Shown one piece after another: positions 33,030 through 40,563 of a stretch of 64,000 bases of DNA (the first letter of the stretch is position 1; every line of letters starts with the position of its first letter). The translations under genes were made by a program, and so were the position numbers. This stretch comes from PALSA-612 sp963846915. Its GTDB lineage: Bacteria > Actinomycetota > Thermoleophilia > Gaiellales > Gaiellaceae. A model generated the notes under the pieces. The model was not told the origin of the DNA and made no database searches. It was given only the letters and a program-made list of their open reading frames with translations. The DNA lies in assembly GCA_963846915.1 (NCBI GenBank), contig CAWJXV010000004.1, positions 496,001-560,000 on the forward strand, in the 5' to 3' direction.

Positions 33030-33739
33030 TCACCTCGCCTGCGAACGAGAAGCTGAAGCTCGTCCGCAAGCTGCAATCGGAGAGCTGGCGCCGGAAGCTC
33101 GGGCTCTTCGTGGCCGAGGGGGAGGATCTCGTCGAGGCTGCCCACGCCGCAGGCGTCGAGCCCGTCGAGTTGCTCGTCGCAGGTGAGACGGTGGCGCCGG
33201 AGCTGCTCGCGTCGGTCTCGGACCTGCCACATCCGCCCAGGGTCGTCGCCGTCTATCGCCGTGCCGACCTCCCAAGCAACAACTTGTTACTTGGTGTGGC
33301 GCTGTGGCGGGTCGTGGATCCCGGGAACGTCGGCGCGATCGTGCGGACGGCGGGCGCGTTCGGAGCCTCGGTGGCGCTCTCCGACGGGTGCGCCGACCCG
33401 ACGTCGCCGCGCGCGCTGCGGGCATCTGCGGGAGCGCTCTTCCGCGTGCCGCTCGCCACGTTCGACGACGCGCCCGGGCGGCTTGTCGCGCTCGTTGCGC
33501 ACCGCGGGACGCCGCTGGCGGAGATCGACCTCGCCCAGCCGGTGACCTTCGTGTTCGGTGCGGAGCGCGAGGGGCTGCCCGACGACGTCGTCGCGCGGTG
33601 CGAGGCGGTTGCGACGATCCCGATCTCGAGTGCGGTCGAGTCGCTGAACGTCGCGGCGGCGGCCGCGATCGCGCTCTACGAAGCTGCGGAGCATCGAGTC
33701 GCCGCCGGTCCGCCAGGGATGTCTACCGAGTCCAGCTAG
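33026..33739 (+). CDS. TrmH/SpoU family RNA methyltransferase
   Basis: A 237-residue protein with an N-terminal RNA-binding L30e-like part (SPANEKLKLVRKLQSESWRR, GLFVAEGEDLVEAAHAAGVE) and a knotted SPOUT methyltransferase domain with VVDPGNVGAIVRTAGAFGAS, FVFGAEREGLPDDVV and PISSAVESLNVAAAAAIALY, the SAM-binding motifs 1-3. It methylates the 2'-OH of rRNA or tRNA. Its location after rplT is conserved in many bacteria (often annotated tsnR or rlmB-like). Its TAG stop shares CTAG (33736-33739) with the stop of the convergent gene. Confidence 0.9.
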   Translation: MITSPANEKLKLVRKLQSESWRRKLGLFVAEGEDLVEAAHAAGVEPVELLVAGETVAPELLASVSDLPHPPRVVAVYRRADLPSNNLLLGVALWRVVDPGNVGAIVRTAGAFGASVALSDGCADPTSPRALRASAGALFRVPLATFDDAPGRLVALVAHRGTPLAEIDLAQPVTFVFGAEREGLPDDVVARCEAVATIPISSAVESLNVAAAAAIALYEAAEHRVAAGPPGMSTESS

Positions 33740-34606
33740 AGCTTCTTCCGTCCGGTGCGTCCGAAGGCCACGCGGCCACCAGCGTGCCCCGCTGGCCAGA
33801 TCGTCGAGCGGTACGCACGGCGTGTGCTCGATTCCCTGCTCGTTCAGGACCAGCTCGATCTTGGTGATCAGCTTCGCGAGATCCGCCCGCTCACTGGTGC
33901 GCTCGAACTCGTCGTGCAGGCGCTTGAGCTCGGGCGTCCACGGGCCCTCGGGGCAGAGCGAGTAGTTGAACCCCGTTAGGAACATGATCCGGGAGACCCT
34001 GTCCTCCACGAGCTCTTGCTCGGTCGGCGGCTCCGTCCTTTCGACCTCGACGCCGTCGATCTCAGTCACCCTCGAGAGGATCTCGGGCTTGTTCCGGTCG
34101 AACGCGTCGATGAGCGGCTGCCCCCAGATCTCGGCGGTGTACCACCCGAAGAAGAAGCCCCACGCATAGTCCGGCGAGGCGTAGAGGCTGAAGTACGCCT
34201 CGGGCCCGGGAACCCGGAGCGGCCAGGGCTGGCCGGGAATGGCCTTGTGCGGCCAGAACAGATAGCCCTCATGCTCGCAGTCGAGGGCGAAGACGAGCTC
34301 GTCGGGACCGGTGAGCGAGCGCAGCGCCTCGAGCGCACGGGCGTAGAAGTCGTCGAGCAGCCGCTCGAAGTCCGGTCGCTCGTCGCCGGGATCGAGCGCG
34401 GCGAGCATGGTCCCGGCCGCCGGCGGAGCGACGTAAAGCACGCTGCCGATGTCGTACGCGACGGACGGCGTCGGCAGGGGATGGACATCCCCGTGGGACG
34501 CGTCCTCGATCTTGGTCGAGAGGTCGCCCTCGATCTGGTCGATGAAGGCCTGCATCTCCTCGCTTCTCAGGCTCAGCCAGCCGGTTACTTCGGAAGGCTC
34601 GCCCAT
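33736..34606 (-). CDS. DUF2716-like hypothetical protein, frameshifted near its end
   Basis: About 289 residues after correction. It contains PSVAYDIGSVLYVA, DELVFALDCEHEGYLFWPH and a Trp/Tyr-rich GFFFGWYTAEIWGQPLIDAF, the pattern of DUF2716 proteins. As written the frame does not stop but runs 450 nt antisense into the methyltransferase gene. Skipping one base in the run at 33787-33790 gives ASGHAGGRVAFGRTGRKKL and a TAG that shares CTAG with the convergent stop. It is the last gene of the lemA-DUF2207-oxidase transcript, starting 2 nt after the oxidase stop. Function unknown. Confidence 0.68.
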
Positions 34607-34608
34607 CG

Positions 34609-35967
34609 CTAGTCCTTCTTCCCCGGGTTGAGCAGGCCTTTCGGGTCGAACGCGCGCTTCAGCTCGCGGTGAAGCTCGACCGCGCGCGGGCCCCACTGGC
34701 GCTCGAGCCAGCCGCGCTTCGTCCAGCCGATGCCGTGCTCGCCTGAGATCGAGCCCCCGAGCCGGATCGCCATGGCGAAGAGGTCCTCGGCGCCGGCGCG
34801 GGCGCGGGCGAGCTCGGCCTCGTCTCGCGGATCGATCACGAAGTTCGCGTGCACGTTGCCGTCCCCCGCGTGGCCCCAGCTGCAGGCGGCGAGATCGTGC
34901 CGGCGGCCGATCTCCACCGTCTCGTCGATCGCCTCCGCGAGCCGGTCGAGCGGGACGACGACATCCTCGCCCGACTTGCCGCCGCGAAGCGAGATGACGG
35001 CGAACGCGACGCCCTCTCGCCAGCGCCAGAGGTCGGCCGGGTCAGGCGCCTGCACGGCCACGGCACCCTCGCCGAGGACCTCGACGAGCTCGTCGCGGAG
35101 GTTTTCCGCCTCCGCCCGCCTCCCGTCCGCTTCGGCGATGACCATGAAGCCTGCGCCCGCAGGGACGCCACCCGGAAACGCGCCGCCGGCGGCCGCGAGC
35201 GCGCCCGCGTCGAGGTACTCGAGCGCGGCCGGGACGAGCCCGGAGCCGACGACCCGCTCGAGCGCCGCGCAGCCGGCAGCCGTGTCGCGGTACAGCCCGA
35301 CGACGGGGAAAGCCGCCTCGGGCGTGGGGATCAGCCGCAGCCACGCAGCGGTCACGATGCCGAGCGTCCCCTCGGAGCCGATCAGGAGGCTCCGGAGGTC
35401 GTAGCCGGCGACGTCCTTCCGGATCGGACCGCCGATCGCGATCACTTCCCCGGGCGGCACGACGGCTTCGAGCCCGGTCACCCAGCGCCCGGTGACCCCG
35501 TACTTGAACGCATGCGGCCCGCCGGCGTTGGTCGCGATGTTGCCGCCGATCTGCGACTGCTCGGACGCGCCGGGGTCGGGCGGAAAGAGGAGCCCACTCT
35601 CGCGCGCCAACCGGTGGACGTGGCCCGTGCGGACGCCCGCCTCGACGTGTGCGCGCCAGAGCAGCGGCTCGAAGGCGCGGACGCGGTCCATCCGGTCGAG
35701 CGCGAGCACGACGCCCCCCTCGACGGGCACGGCGCCGCCCGCGAACCCGGTCCCGCCGCCGCGCGGCGTCAGCGGGGTGTCGTGCTCGTAACACCACTCG
35801 AGCACACGCGCGACGTCCTCGGCCGAGCCCGGGAAGACGACCGCGTCCGCGCGACCTTCGATCCCGCGCGTCTCGGTGGCGTCCCGGCTGTAGACGGGGT
35901 CGCTGCCGTCGAGCACGGCACCCTCTCCGAGGAGCGCCGCGAGCTCCTTACCAGGCCCCGCCGCCAC
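34609..35967 (-). CDS. FAD-linked oxidase (GlcD/D-lactate dehydrogenase type)
   Basis: About 452 residues. The FAD-binding PCMH domain shows VVFPGSAEDVARVLEWCYEH, TPRGGGTGFAGGAVPVEGGV and GGNIATNAGGPHAFKYGVTG; the C-terminal FAD-oxidase domain shows CSWGHAGDGNVHANFVIDPR and the end GSISGEHGIGWTKRGWL. It probably oxidises a 2-hydroxy acid such as glycolate or D-lactate. The chosen GTG (35967) and its GGAGGAGG-type ribosome site both lie inside the polyglycine codons at the end of the DUF2207 gene, with which it overlaps by 20 nt. No glcE or glcF neighbours are present. Confidence 0.88.
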   Translation of the reverse strand: MAAGPGKELAALLGEGAVLDGSDPVYSRDATETRGIEGRADAVVFPGSAEDVARVLEWCYEHDTPLTPRGGGTGFAGGAVPVEGGVVLALDRMDRVRAFEPLLWRAHVEAGVRTGHVHRLARESGLLFPPDPGASEQSQIGGNIATNAGGPHAFKYGVTGRWVTGLEAVVPPGEVIAIGGPIRKDVAGYDLRSLLIGSEGTLGIVTAAWLRLIPTPEAAFPVVGLYRDTAAGCAALERVVGSGLVPAALEYLDAGALAAAGGAFPGGVPAGAGFMVIAEADGRRAEAENLRDELVEVLGEGAVAVQAPDPADLWRWREGVAFAVISLRGGKSGEDVVVPLDRLAEAIDETVEIGRRHDLAACSWGHAGDGNVHANFVIDPRDEAELARARAGAEDLFAMAIRLGGSISGEHGIGWTKRGWLERQWGPRAVELHRELKRAFDPKGLLNPGKKD

Positions 35968-37840
35968 CGCCTCCGCCTCCTCCGCCGCCGCCCCCGGAGA
36001 AGCCGCCGCCCGAGCCGCTCGAGCTCGGAGGGGAGAGCGCCGAGCCGAAGCCCGCGGAGAGGTCACCGATTGCGAGGGCGCTCGGCCCGGAGCCGAGGTC
36101 GCCGTACGGCGTGATCCAGTAGATCCGGCTCTGGTCGTGCAGCTCCTGCGGCATCCGCAGCTGGGCTCCCTGCAGGACGCGCTCGGCGATGCCGAACGCG
36201 ATCCCGTAGACGAGGTACTTCTCCCAGAGCTGCAACGTCGCGGGCGGTGCGTCCTGGAGCCGGGGGAAGTCGGTCAGGTAGTGGCGGAAGGCCTGCCAGC
36301 GCTGGGCCTCGAGCTCCCCCGCCTTCGTCCGCCGCCGCCAGACCTTGGCGTGGAGGAACGCGAGGAAGAGCGCGGCCGCGTTGACGATCATGCAGATGCC
36401 GATCGCGAGCAGGACGATGTCCGTCCAGCGGGGCGCGGCGTCGCGCCAGCGCGTGCCCGGGATCGCGATCAGGATCACGCCCGCGATCAGGAAGCCGATG
36501 ATCGCGATCCAGGTCGCCCACGCGCCGCCGCCGACGTACCAGCGCTTCGCCCCGATCGCGGTGCCGACGCGCTCCTTGAAGCTCTCGAACCGCTTCGCGT
36601 TCTCCGTGCGCTCGGCCTTGATCCGGTCGCGCATGTTCGAGAGGCGTTCGGGCCCGTTCGCGAGGACGGCGTTGAAGACGGCGGCGACGGAGCTCTCCCA
36701 CGGCTCGAGGTCCATGCTCTGGTCGCCCGGCGAGAGCTCGAGGTCGGCGACCTGCTCTTTCTTCAGGCCGCCCCACGAGTCGTGCTCGGTCGTGACCGGC
36801 TTGGACGTGTAGTAGCCGCGGCGGATCAGGTCGAACAGGGTCGCCGTGAGCTCGAGCGAGCCCGGCTCCGTGCTCTGTCGCAGGAGCGGCGGCACGAGGG
36901 CGGGCGCGCTGTCGGTCGGCGGGGCCTGCTCGTACTCGCGGTCGTAGTCGGCCTTCCGCTCGCGGCCGAAGACGAGCCAGATCAGCCCGATGATCGCGAG
37001 CGCCGGGACGAGGCCGATCAGCGCCAGGTAGCCGGCTGTGCGGAGCCAGTGGTGCTCGGCGTCGTCGATCTGCGCCTGGTTGTCGACGTACGACTGCTCG
37101 TCCGCGATCTCCTCGTGGACGATCTTCGCGAGGCCGTTCCCGTCCACCGTCTTCGCGCCGGCGGTGGAGGTGAGCAGGGAGCGCGGGAAGACGACGCGCA
37201 TCTCGACGAACTGGTGCGCGGGGACGTTGACCGCCTGCAGCGTCGCCCGGGTCGGGAACCTGGCCGTGACGCCCTTGACCCAGCGCGGATGGCCGTAGAC
37301 GCGGTAACGCGGGCCCCTGGCCGGGCCGGGGAGCACCATCACCGCCGAGAGGCGCCCGAGCGACGTCTTCCACTCGTCTCCCCAGACCTTCATGTTCACG
37401 TCGACGACGTCGTTGTAGGCGACTGCGAGCCCGCGCAGGCGGTAGGTGATCGTGAAGGTGCGCTGCTCGTCGAGCGCCGAGTAGTGCCAGACGATGCGCA
37501 CCTTGTTCGAGTCGTGCTCGACGCCGTACTTGCCGGGAGTGTCGCTGCTGCCGAGCTTCGTGTTCCCGCCCGGCTCGTCCGCCCGGCCGTTCTCGGACAC
37601 GAGCACATGGTCGATCGACTCGCCCTTGCGGAGCGGGATGTCGCGGTACGCGCCGCTGAACGGGCCGGAGAAGGAGAACCCGATGTCCTCGCGGACGAGC
37701 AGCGAGCCGTCCTTCGCGATCCGCACGTTGACGTTCGCCTGCGTGAGCGAGTACGACTTCGCAGACGCGACGGGAGCGAGAACGAGCGCCGCGACGGCGG
37801 CAACGGCCGTGGCGAGCAGGATGAGTCGGCCGCGGTTCAG
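35948..37840 (-). CDS. DUF2207 membrane protein
   Basis: About 630 residues: a signal peptide (LILLATAVAAVAALVLAPVASA), an extracytoplasmic DUF2207 domain (VRIAKDGSLLVREDIGFSFS, GAYRDIPLRKG, FTITYRLRGLAVAYNDVV), a membrane helix (YLALIGLVPALAIIGLIWLV, about residue 255), a cytoplasmic part, two further helices, and a Ser/Gly tail ending in a run of Gly before AW. DUF2207 and LemA genes are often paired, as here. No ATG, GTG or TTG lies before the signal peptide; the CTG at 37840 overlaps the lemA TGA as CTGA and is taken as the start. Function unknown. Confidence 0.82.
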   Translation of the reverse strand: MNRGRLILLATAVAAVAALVLAPVASAKSYSLTQANVNVRIAKDGSLLVREDIGFSFSGPFSGAYRDIPLRKGESIDHVLVSENGRADEPGGNTKLGSSDTPGKYGVEHDSNKVRIVWHYSALDEQRTFTITYRLRGLAVAYNDVVDVNMKVWGDEWKTSLGRLSAVMVLPGPARGPRYRVYGHPRWVKGVTARFPTRATLQAVNVPAHQFVEMRVVFPRSLLTSTAGAKTVDGNGLAKIVHEEIADEQSYVDNQAQIDDAEHHWLRTAGYLALIGLVPALAIIGLIWLVFGRERKADYDREYEQAPPTDSAPALVPPLLRQSTEPGSLELTATLFDLIRRGYYTSKPVTTEHDSWGGLKKEQVADLELSPGDQSMDLEPWESSVAAVFNAVLANGPERLSNMRDRIKAERTENAKRFESFKERVGTAIGAKRWYVGGGAWATWIAIIGFLIAGVILIAIPGTRWRDAAPRWTDIVLLAIGICMIVNAAALFLAFLHAKVWRRRTKAGELEAQRWQAFRHYLTDFPRLQDAPPATLQLWEKYLVYGIAFGIAERVLQGAQLRMPQELHDQSRIYWITPYGDLGSGPSALAIGDLSAGFGSALSPPSSSGSGGGFSGGGGGGGGGGGGGAW

Positions 37841-38487
37841 GACGACGGAGGCGGCGACGGCGCTACGGGCGGCGCCGGGTCCGAAGGTGCTGCCGGTGCC
37901 GCGTCGGTGCCGAACGACACCTGAGGGACCTCGCGGTCGGCTGCGTCGTCGGTCTGGAAGTACTCGCGGGACCGGAAGTTGAAGATCCCGGCGATGATGT
38001 TCGTCGGCACGGTCTGCAGCGCGTTGTCGTAGGTCAGCACCGTGTCGTTGTAGACCTGGCGGGAGATTGCGATGTTCTGCTCGGTCTCGGAGAGCTGCGC
38101 CTGCAGCTGCTGGAAGTTCTCGGTCGCCCGCAGCTGCGGGTAGTTCTCGGCGACGGCGAACAGCCTCCCGAGCGCCTGAGTGAGCACGTTCTCGGCCGCG
38201 CCCTGCTGCTCGGGTCCCTGCGCTTGCTGGGCGGCAGTGCGGGCCTGCGTGACCTCGTCGAAGGTCCCGCGCTCGTGGGCGGCGTAGCCCTTGACCGTCT
38301 CGACCAGGTTCGGGATCAGGTCGTGGCGTCGTTTCAGCTGGACGTCCACCTGCGCCCACGCGTTCTGCGCGCGGTTGCGCTTCTGGACGAGCCCGTTGTA
38401 CATCCCGACGAGGATGAACGCGAACAGGGCGACGATCACGATGATCACGATCGCGACGATCAGGCCGGAGCTGACGGCGAGGACCAC
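37837..38487 (-). CDS. lemA: LemA family protein
   Basis: A 216-residue protein with one N-terminal helix (SSGLIVAIVIIVIVALFAF) and the LemA core: YNGLVQKRNRAQNAWAQVDV, QLKRRHDLIPNLVETVKGYA, and AENYPQLRATENFQQLQAQL followed by ETEQNIAISRQVYNDTVLTY. The tail is Ala/Pro-rich. LemA proteins form membrane-attached helical bundles of unclear role. The GTG is 6 nt after TAGGGT (complement of 38494-38499), a hexamer that includes the TAG stop of the upstream methyltransferase gene, suggesting a leaderless operon with DUF2207, the oxidase and the DUF2716-like gene. Confidence 0.9.
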   Translation of the reverse strand: MVLAVSSGLIVAIVIIVIVALFAFILVGMYNGLVQKRNRAQNAWAQVDVQLKRRHDLIPNLVETVKGYAAHERGTFDEVTQARTAAQQAQGPEQQGAAENVLTQALGRLFAVAENYPQLRATENFQQLQAQLSETEQNIAISRQVYNDTVLTYDNALQTVPTNIIAGIFNFRSREYFQTDDAADREVPQVSFGTDAAPAAPSDPAPPVAPSPPPSS

Positions 38488-38496
38488 GGCCGAACC

Positions 38497-39225
38497 CTAC
38501 AGCGGCGTGGGGCGGCTTGCGACCCAGATCGTGTCCTCGCCGCCCTCGTAGACGCGCCGGTCGAACCAGCCGTAGCAGTGCTCGATCCCGAGCCCCGAAC
38601 GCCGGATCAGGTCGGCCCACTCCGGCGGCGAGATCCACGCGAGCGCCATCGTCGACTCGCCCTGTGGCCCACGCACGGAAAGGGTCAGCGTGCGCGCCTG
38701 CTCGTCCCAGTCGGCCCGCTCGAAGATCCCCGGCTCGCGCTCGATCCAGCGGTCGTGCGTCTCGACGATGTCCGCCTGGCTCGGCGTGAAGACGTCGAAG
38801 ACGAGGCGCCCGCCGGGGAGCAGGAGGTCGCGGGCCGCCTCGAGCCCGCGGAGGCGCTCGCGGTCGTCGGGGAGGTGCAGGAAGGCGCGGAACGGGCAGA
38901 TCACGAGCGAGACGTGCTCCTGCACCGGCGGCGCGCGCAGGTCGCCGACGCGCAGGTCGACGAGCTCGCCGACGCCCGCGAGCGCGGCCTGCTCGCGGCA
39001 CACCTCGAGCATCCTCTCGCTCGAGTCGACGCCGATCACCGGGATTCCGGCGGCCGCGATCGGGACGGCGATCCTCCCGGTCCCGACACCGAGCTCGACG
39101 ACGGGCCCGTCACCCGCGGCGCGCGCCTCCTGGATGTAGAAGGGCACGTCCTCGGTGACGCTCAGGCTCCACGGGTCGTACAGCCGGGCGATCGCGTCGT
39201 AGGGGCTCGGTTCGCTCGTGATCAT
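38497..39225 (-). CDS. SAM-dependent methyltransferase
   Basis: A 242-residue class I methyltransferase. Motif I is VVELGVGTGRIAVPIAAAG (about residue 39), followed by the acidic end of strand 2 VIGVDSSERMLEVC and motif IV-like VSLVICPFRAFLHL. The C-terminal beta part (FERADWDEQARTLTLSVRG, GWFDRRVYEGGEDTIWVA) is common in small-molecule methyltransferases. The start is the ATG at 39225. Its stop TAG forms part of the promoter hexamer of lemA. The substrate is unknown. Confidence 0.83.
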   Translation of the reverse strand: MITSEPSPYDAIARLYDPWSLSVTEDVPFYIQEARAAGDGPVVELGVGTGRIAVPIAAAGIPVIGVDSSERMLEVCREQAALAGVGELVDLRVGDLRAPPVQEHVSLVICPFRAFLHLPDDRERLRGLEAARDLLLPGGRLVFDVFTPSQADIVETHDRWIEREPGIFERADWDEQARTLTLSVRGPQGESTMALAWISPPEWADLIRRSGLGIEHCYGWFDRRVYEGGEDTIWVASRPTPL

Positions 39226-39244
39226 GCGATTCTCGCCGGGGGCA

Positions 39245-39358
39245 GTGTCTGACACTGATCCGCGTTGGTGTCGGGCACGGCGCCGGAGCAGTGCCAGACA
39301 CGGTGCCAGAAAGGTGTCAGACACCGTGCCGGAGATGTGTCAGAGAAGTGCCAGGCAC
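39245..39358. repeat. Cluster of GTGYCNGRCAC palindromes
   Basis: Five nearly identical 11-bp palindromes occur in 114 bp: GTGTCTGACAC (39245), GTGTCGGGCAC (39268), GTGCCAGACAC (39291), GTGTCAGACAC (39314) and GTGCCAGGCAC (39348), with two degenerate half units between them. The first four start exactly 23 bp apart and the last 34 bp later. The array lies between the divergent methyltransferase and pheS genes. It could be a REP-like element or a cluster of protein-binding sites. Confidence 0.75.
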
Positions 39359-39388
39359 CGAACGGTGCACGGCGGCTATCCTCAGGCC

Positions 39389-39463
39389 GTGAGCAGTACG
39401 CGTGCAGCGTTCCTGTTTCCCCGGCCCCGGCTCGTGTCCGGGGATCGGGGCTCGCGCGCGTAG
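39389..39463 (+). CDS. Possible 24-codon leader peptide upstream of pheST
   Basis: GTG at 39389 lies 6 nt after TATCCT (39377-39382), the leaderless arrangement seen at other genes here. The ORF encodes VSSTRAAFLFPRPRLVSGDR and four more residues, with Phe codons TTC and TTT at positions 8 and 10. GC-rich inverted repeats (CCCCGG/CCGGGG) follow the Phe codons. Phenylalanine-codon leader peptides control pheST by attenuation in enterobacteria; here only two Phe codons exist and no U-tract terminator was seen, so this is tentative. Confidence 0.35.
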   Translation: MSSTRAAFLFPRPRLVSGDRGSRA

Positions 39464-39529
39464 CGTCCTCCGATTCGCAGGGCCGGGCCGGGGCGATCTC
39501 GTCCCGTCGACCATCCCGGAGGAGCACCT

Positions 39530-40555
39530 GTGAACGACCGAAAAGCCGATACATTCGCCGCCGTGGACGCGAACCAGTTCGAGACTCTGGCGGCGGATAT
39601 CGCCGCCTCGGCGACCCTCGAGGAGCTCGAGGAAAAGCGTGTGCGGTACCTGGGTCGCAAGAGCGAGCTCAAGCTGGCCCTGCGCGAGGTTCGCGATCGC
39701 GAGACCGGGATCACGCTGAATGCGGGTCGTGAGCAACTCGAAGCCGCCGTCGAGCAAAGGCAGATCGAGCTCGAGCGCGCCGAGCTCGATCGCGTGTACG
39801 CCGAGAGCGCCGTCGACGTCACGCTGCCCGGAGACCCGGTCCCGCGCGGGCGTCTCCATCTGCTCACGCAGATTCGGCGCGAGATCGAGGACATCTTCCT
39901 CGGCATGGGCTACGAGGTCTACGAGGGCGACGAGGTCGTCGACGCGTGGAGCAACTTCGACGCGCTGACGACCGACCGTGGCCACCCGTCGCGCTCGCCG
40001 AGCGACACCTTCTACCTCACCGCCGACGTGCTCCTGCGCACGCACACGTCGCCCGACCAGATCCGCCTGATGGAGGCGAGGAAGCCGCCGATCTACGCGA
40101 TCATGCCCGGCCGCGTCTACCGCCGGGACACGCCCGACGCGACCCACTCGCCGACCTTCCTGCAGGTCGAGGCGCTCGTCGTCGACCGCGGCATCACCCT
40201 CGCCGACCTGAAGGGGACGGTGCTGCACTTCTTCCGGCAGCTCTTCGGTCCCGCGCGCGAGGTGCGCATGCGGACGAGCTTTTTCCCCTTCACCGAGCCC
40301 TCGGTGGAGTTCGACGTGACCTGCTTCATCTGCGACGCGCAGGGCTGTCCCGTGTGCAAGCACTCCGGCTGGATCGAGATGGGCGGCGCCGGCTGGGTCG
40401 ATCCGGACGTGTTCCGGAACGTGGGCTACGACCCCGACGAGTGGTCGGGCTTCGCGTTCGGGCTCGGCATCGAGCGCATCGCCATGCTTCGGCACGGGCT
40501 CCCCGACCTGCGCCTGTTCTGGGAGAACGACGTGCGCGTGCTGGGGCAGTTCTAG
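39530..40555 (+). CDS. pheS: Phenylalanine-tRNA ligase alpha subunit
   Basis: A 341-residue class II synthetase subunit. The N-terminal coiled-coil (LEELEEKRVRYLGRKSELKL) is followed by the catalytic core with HTSPDQIRLMEARKPPIYAI (motif 2 region), VYRRDTPDATHSPTFLQVEA and motif 3 GLGIERIAMLRHGLPDLRLF. It forms an (alpha-beta)2 tetramer with PheT. The GTG at 39530 has GGAGGAG 5 nt upstream; a second in-frame GTG at 39563 lies 7 nt after TACATT and could be a leaderless start giving 330 residues. pheT follows after 8 nt. Confidence 0.96.
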   Translation: MNDRKADTFAAVDANQFETLAADIAASATLEELEEKRVRYLGRKSELKLALREVRDRETGITLNAGREQLEAAVEQRQIELERAELDRVYAESAVDVTLPGDPVPRGRLHLLTQIRREIEDIFLGMGYEVYEGDEVVDAWSNFDALTTDRGHPSRSPSDTFYLTADVLLRTHTSPDQIRLMEARKPPIYAIMPGRVYRRDTPDATHSPTFLQVEALVVDRGITLADLKGTVLHFFRQLFGPAREVRMRTSFFPFTEPSVEFDVTCFICDAQGCPVCKHSGWIEMGGAGWVDPDVFRNVGYDPDEWSGFAFGLGIERIAMLRHGLPDLRLFWENDVRVLGQF

Positions 40556-40563
40556 GTGGCGCA

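Noticed and set aside
33287..33735. Long C-terminal extension of the DUF2716-like protein antisense to the methyltransferase gene
   Set aside because: It arises only because of the frame break at 33787-33790; the corrected frame stops at CTAG exactly at the end of the convergent gene.
39245..39358. CRISPR-like array
   Set aside because: Repeats are 11-bp palindromes with 12-bp spacing in degenerate form; too short for CRISPR and no cas genes are present.
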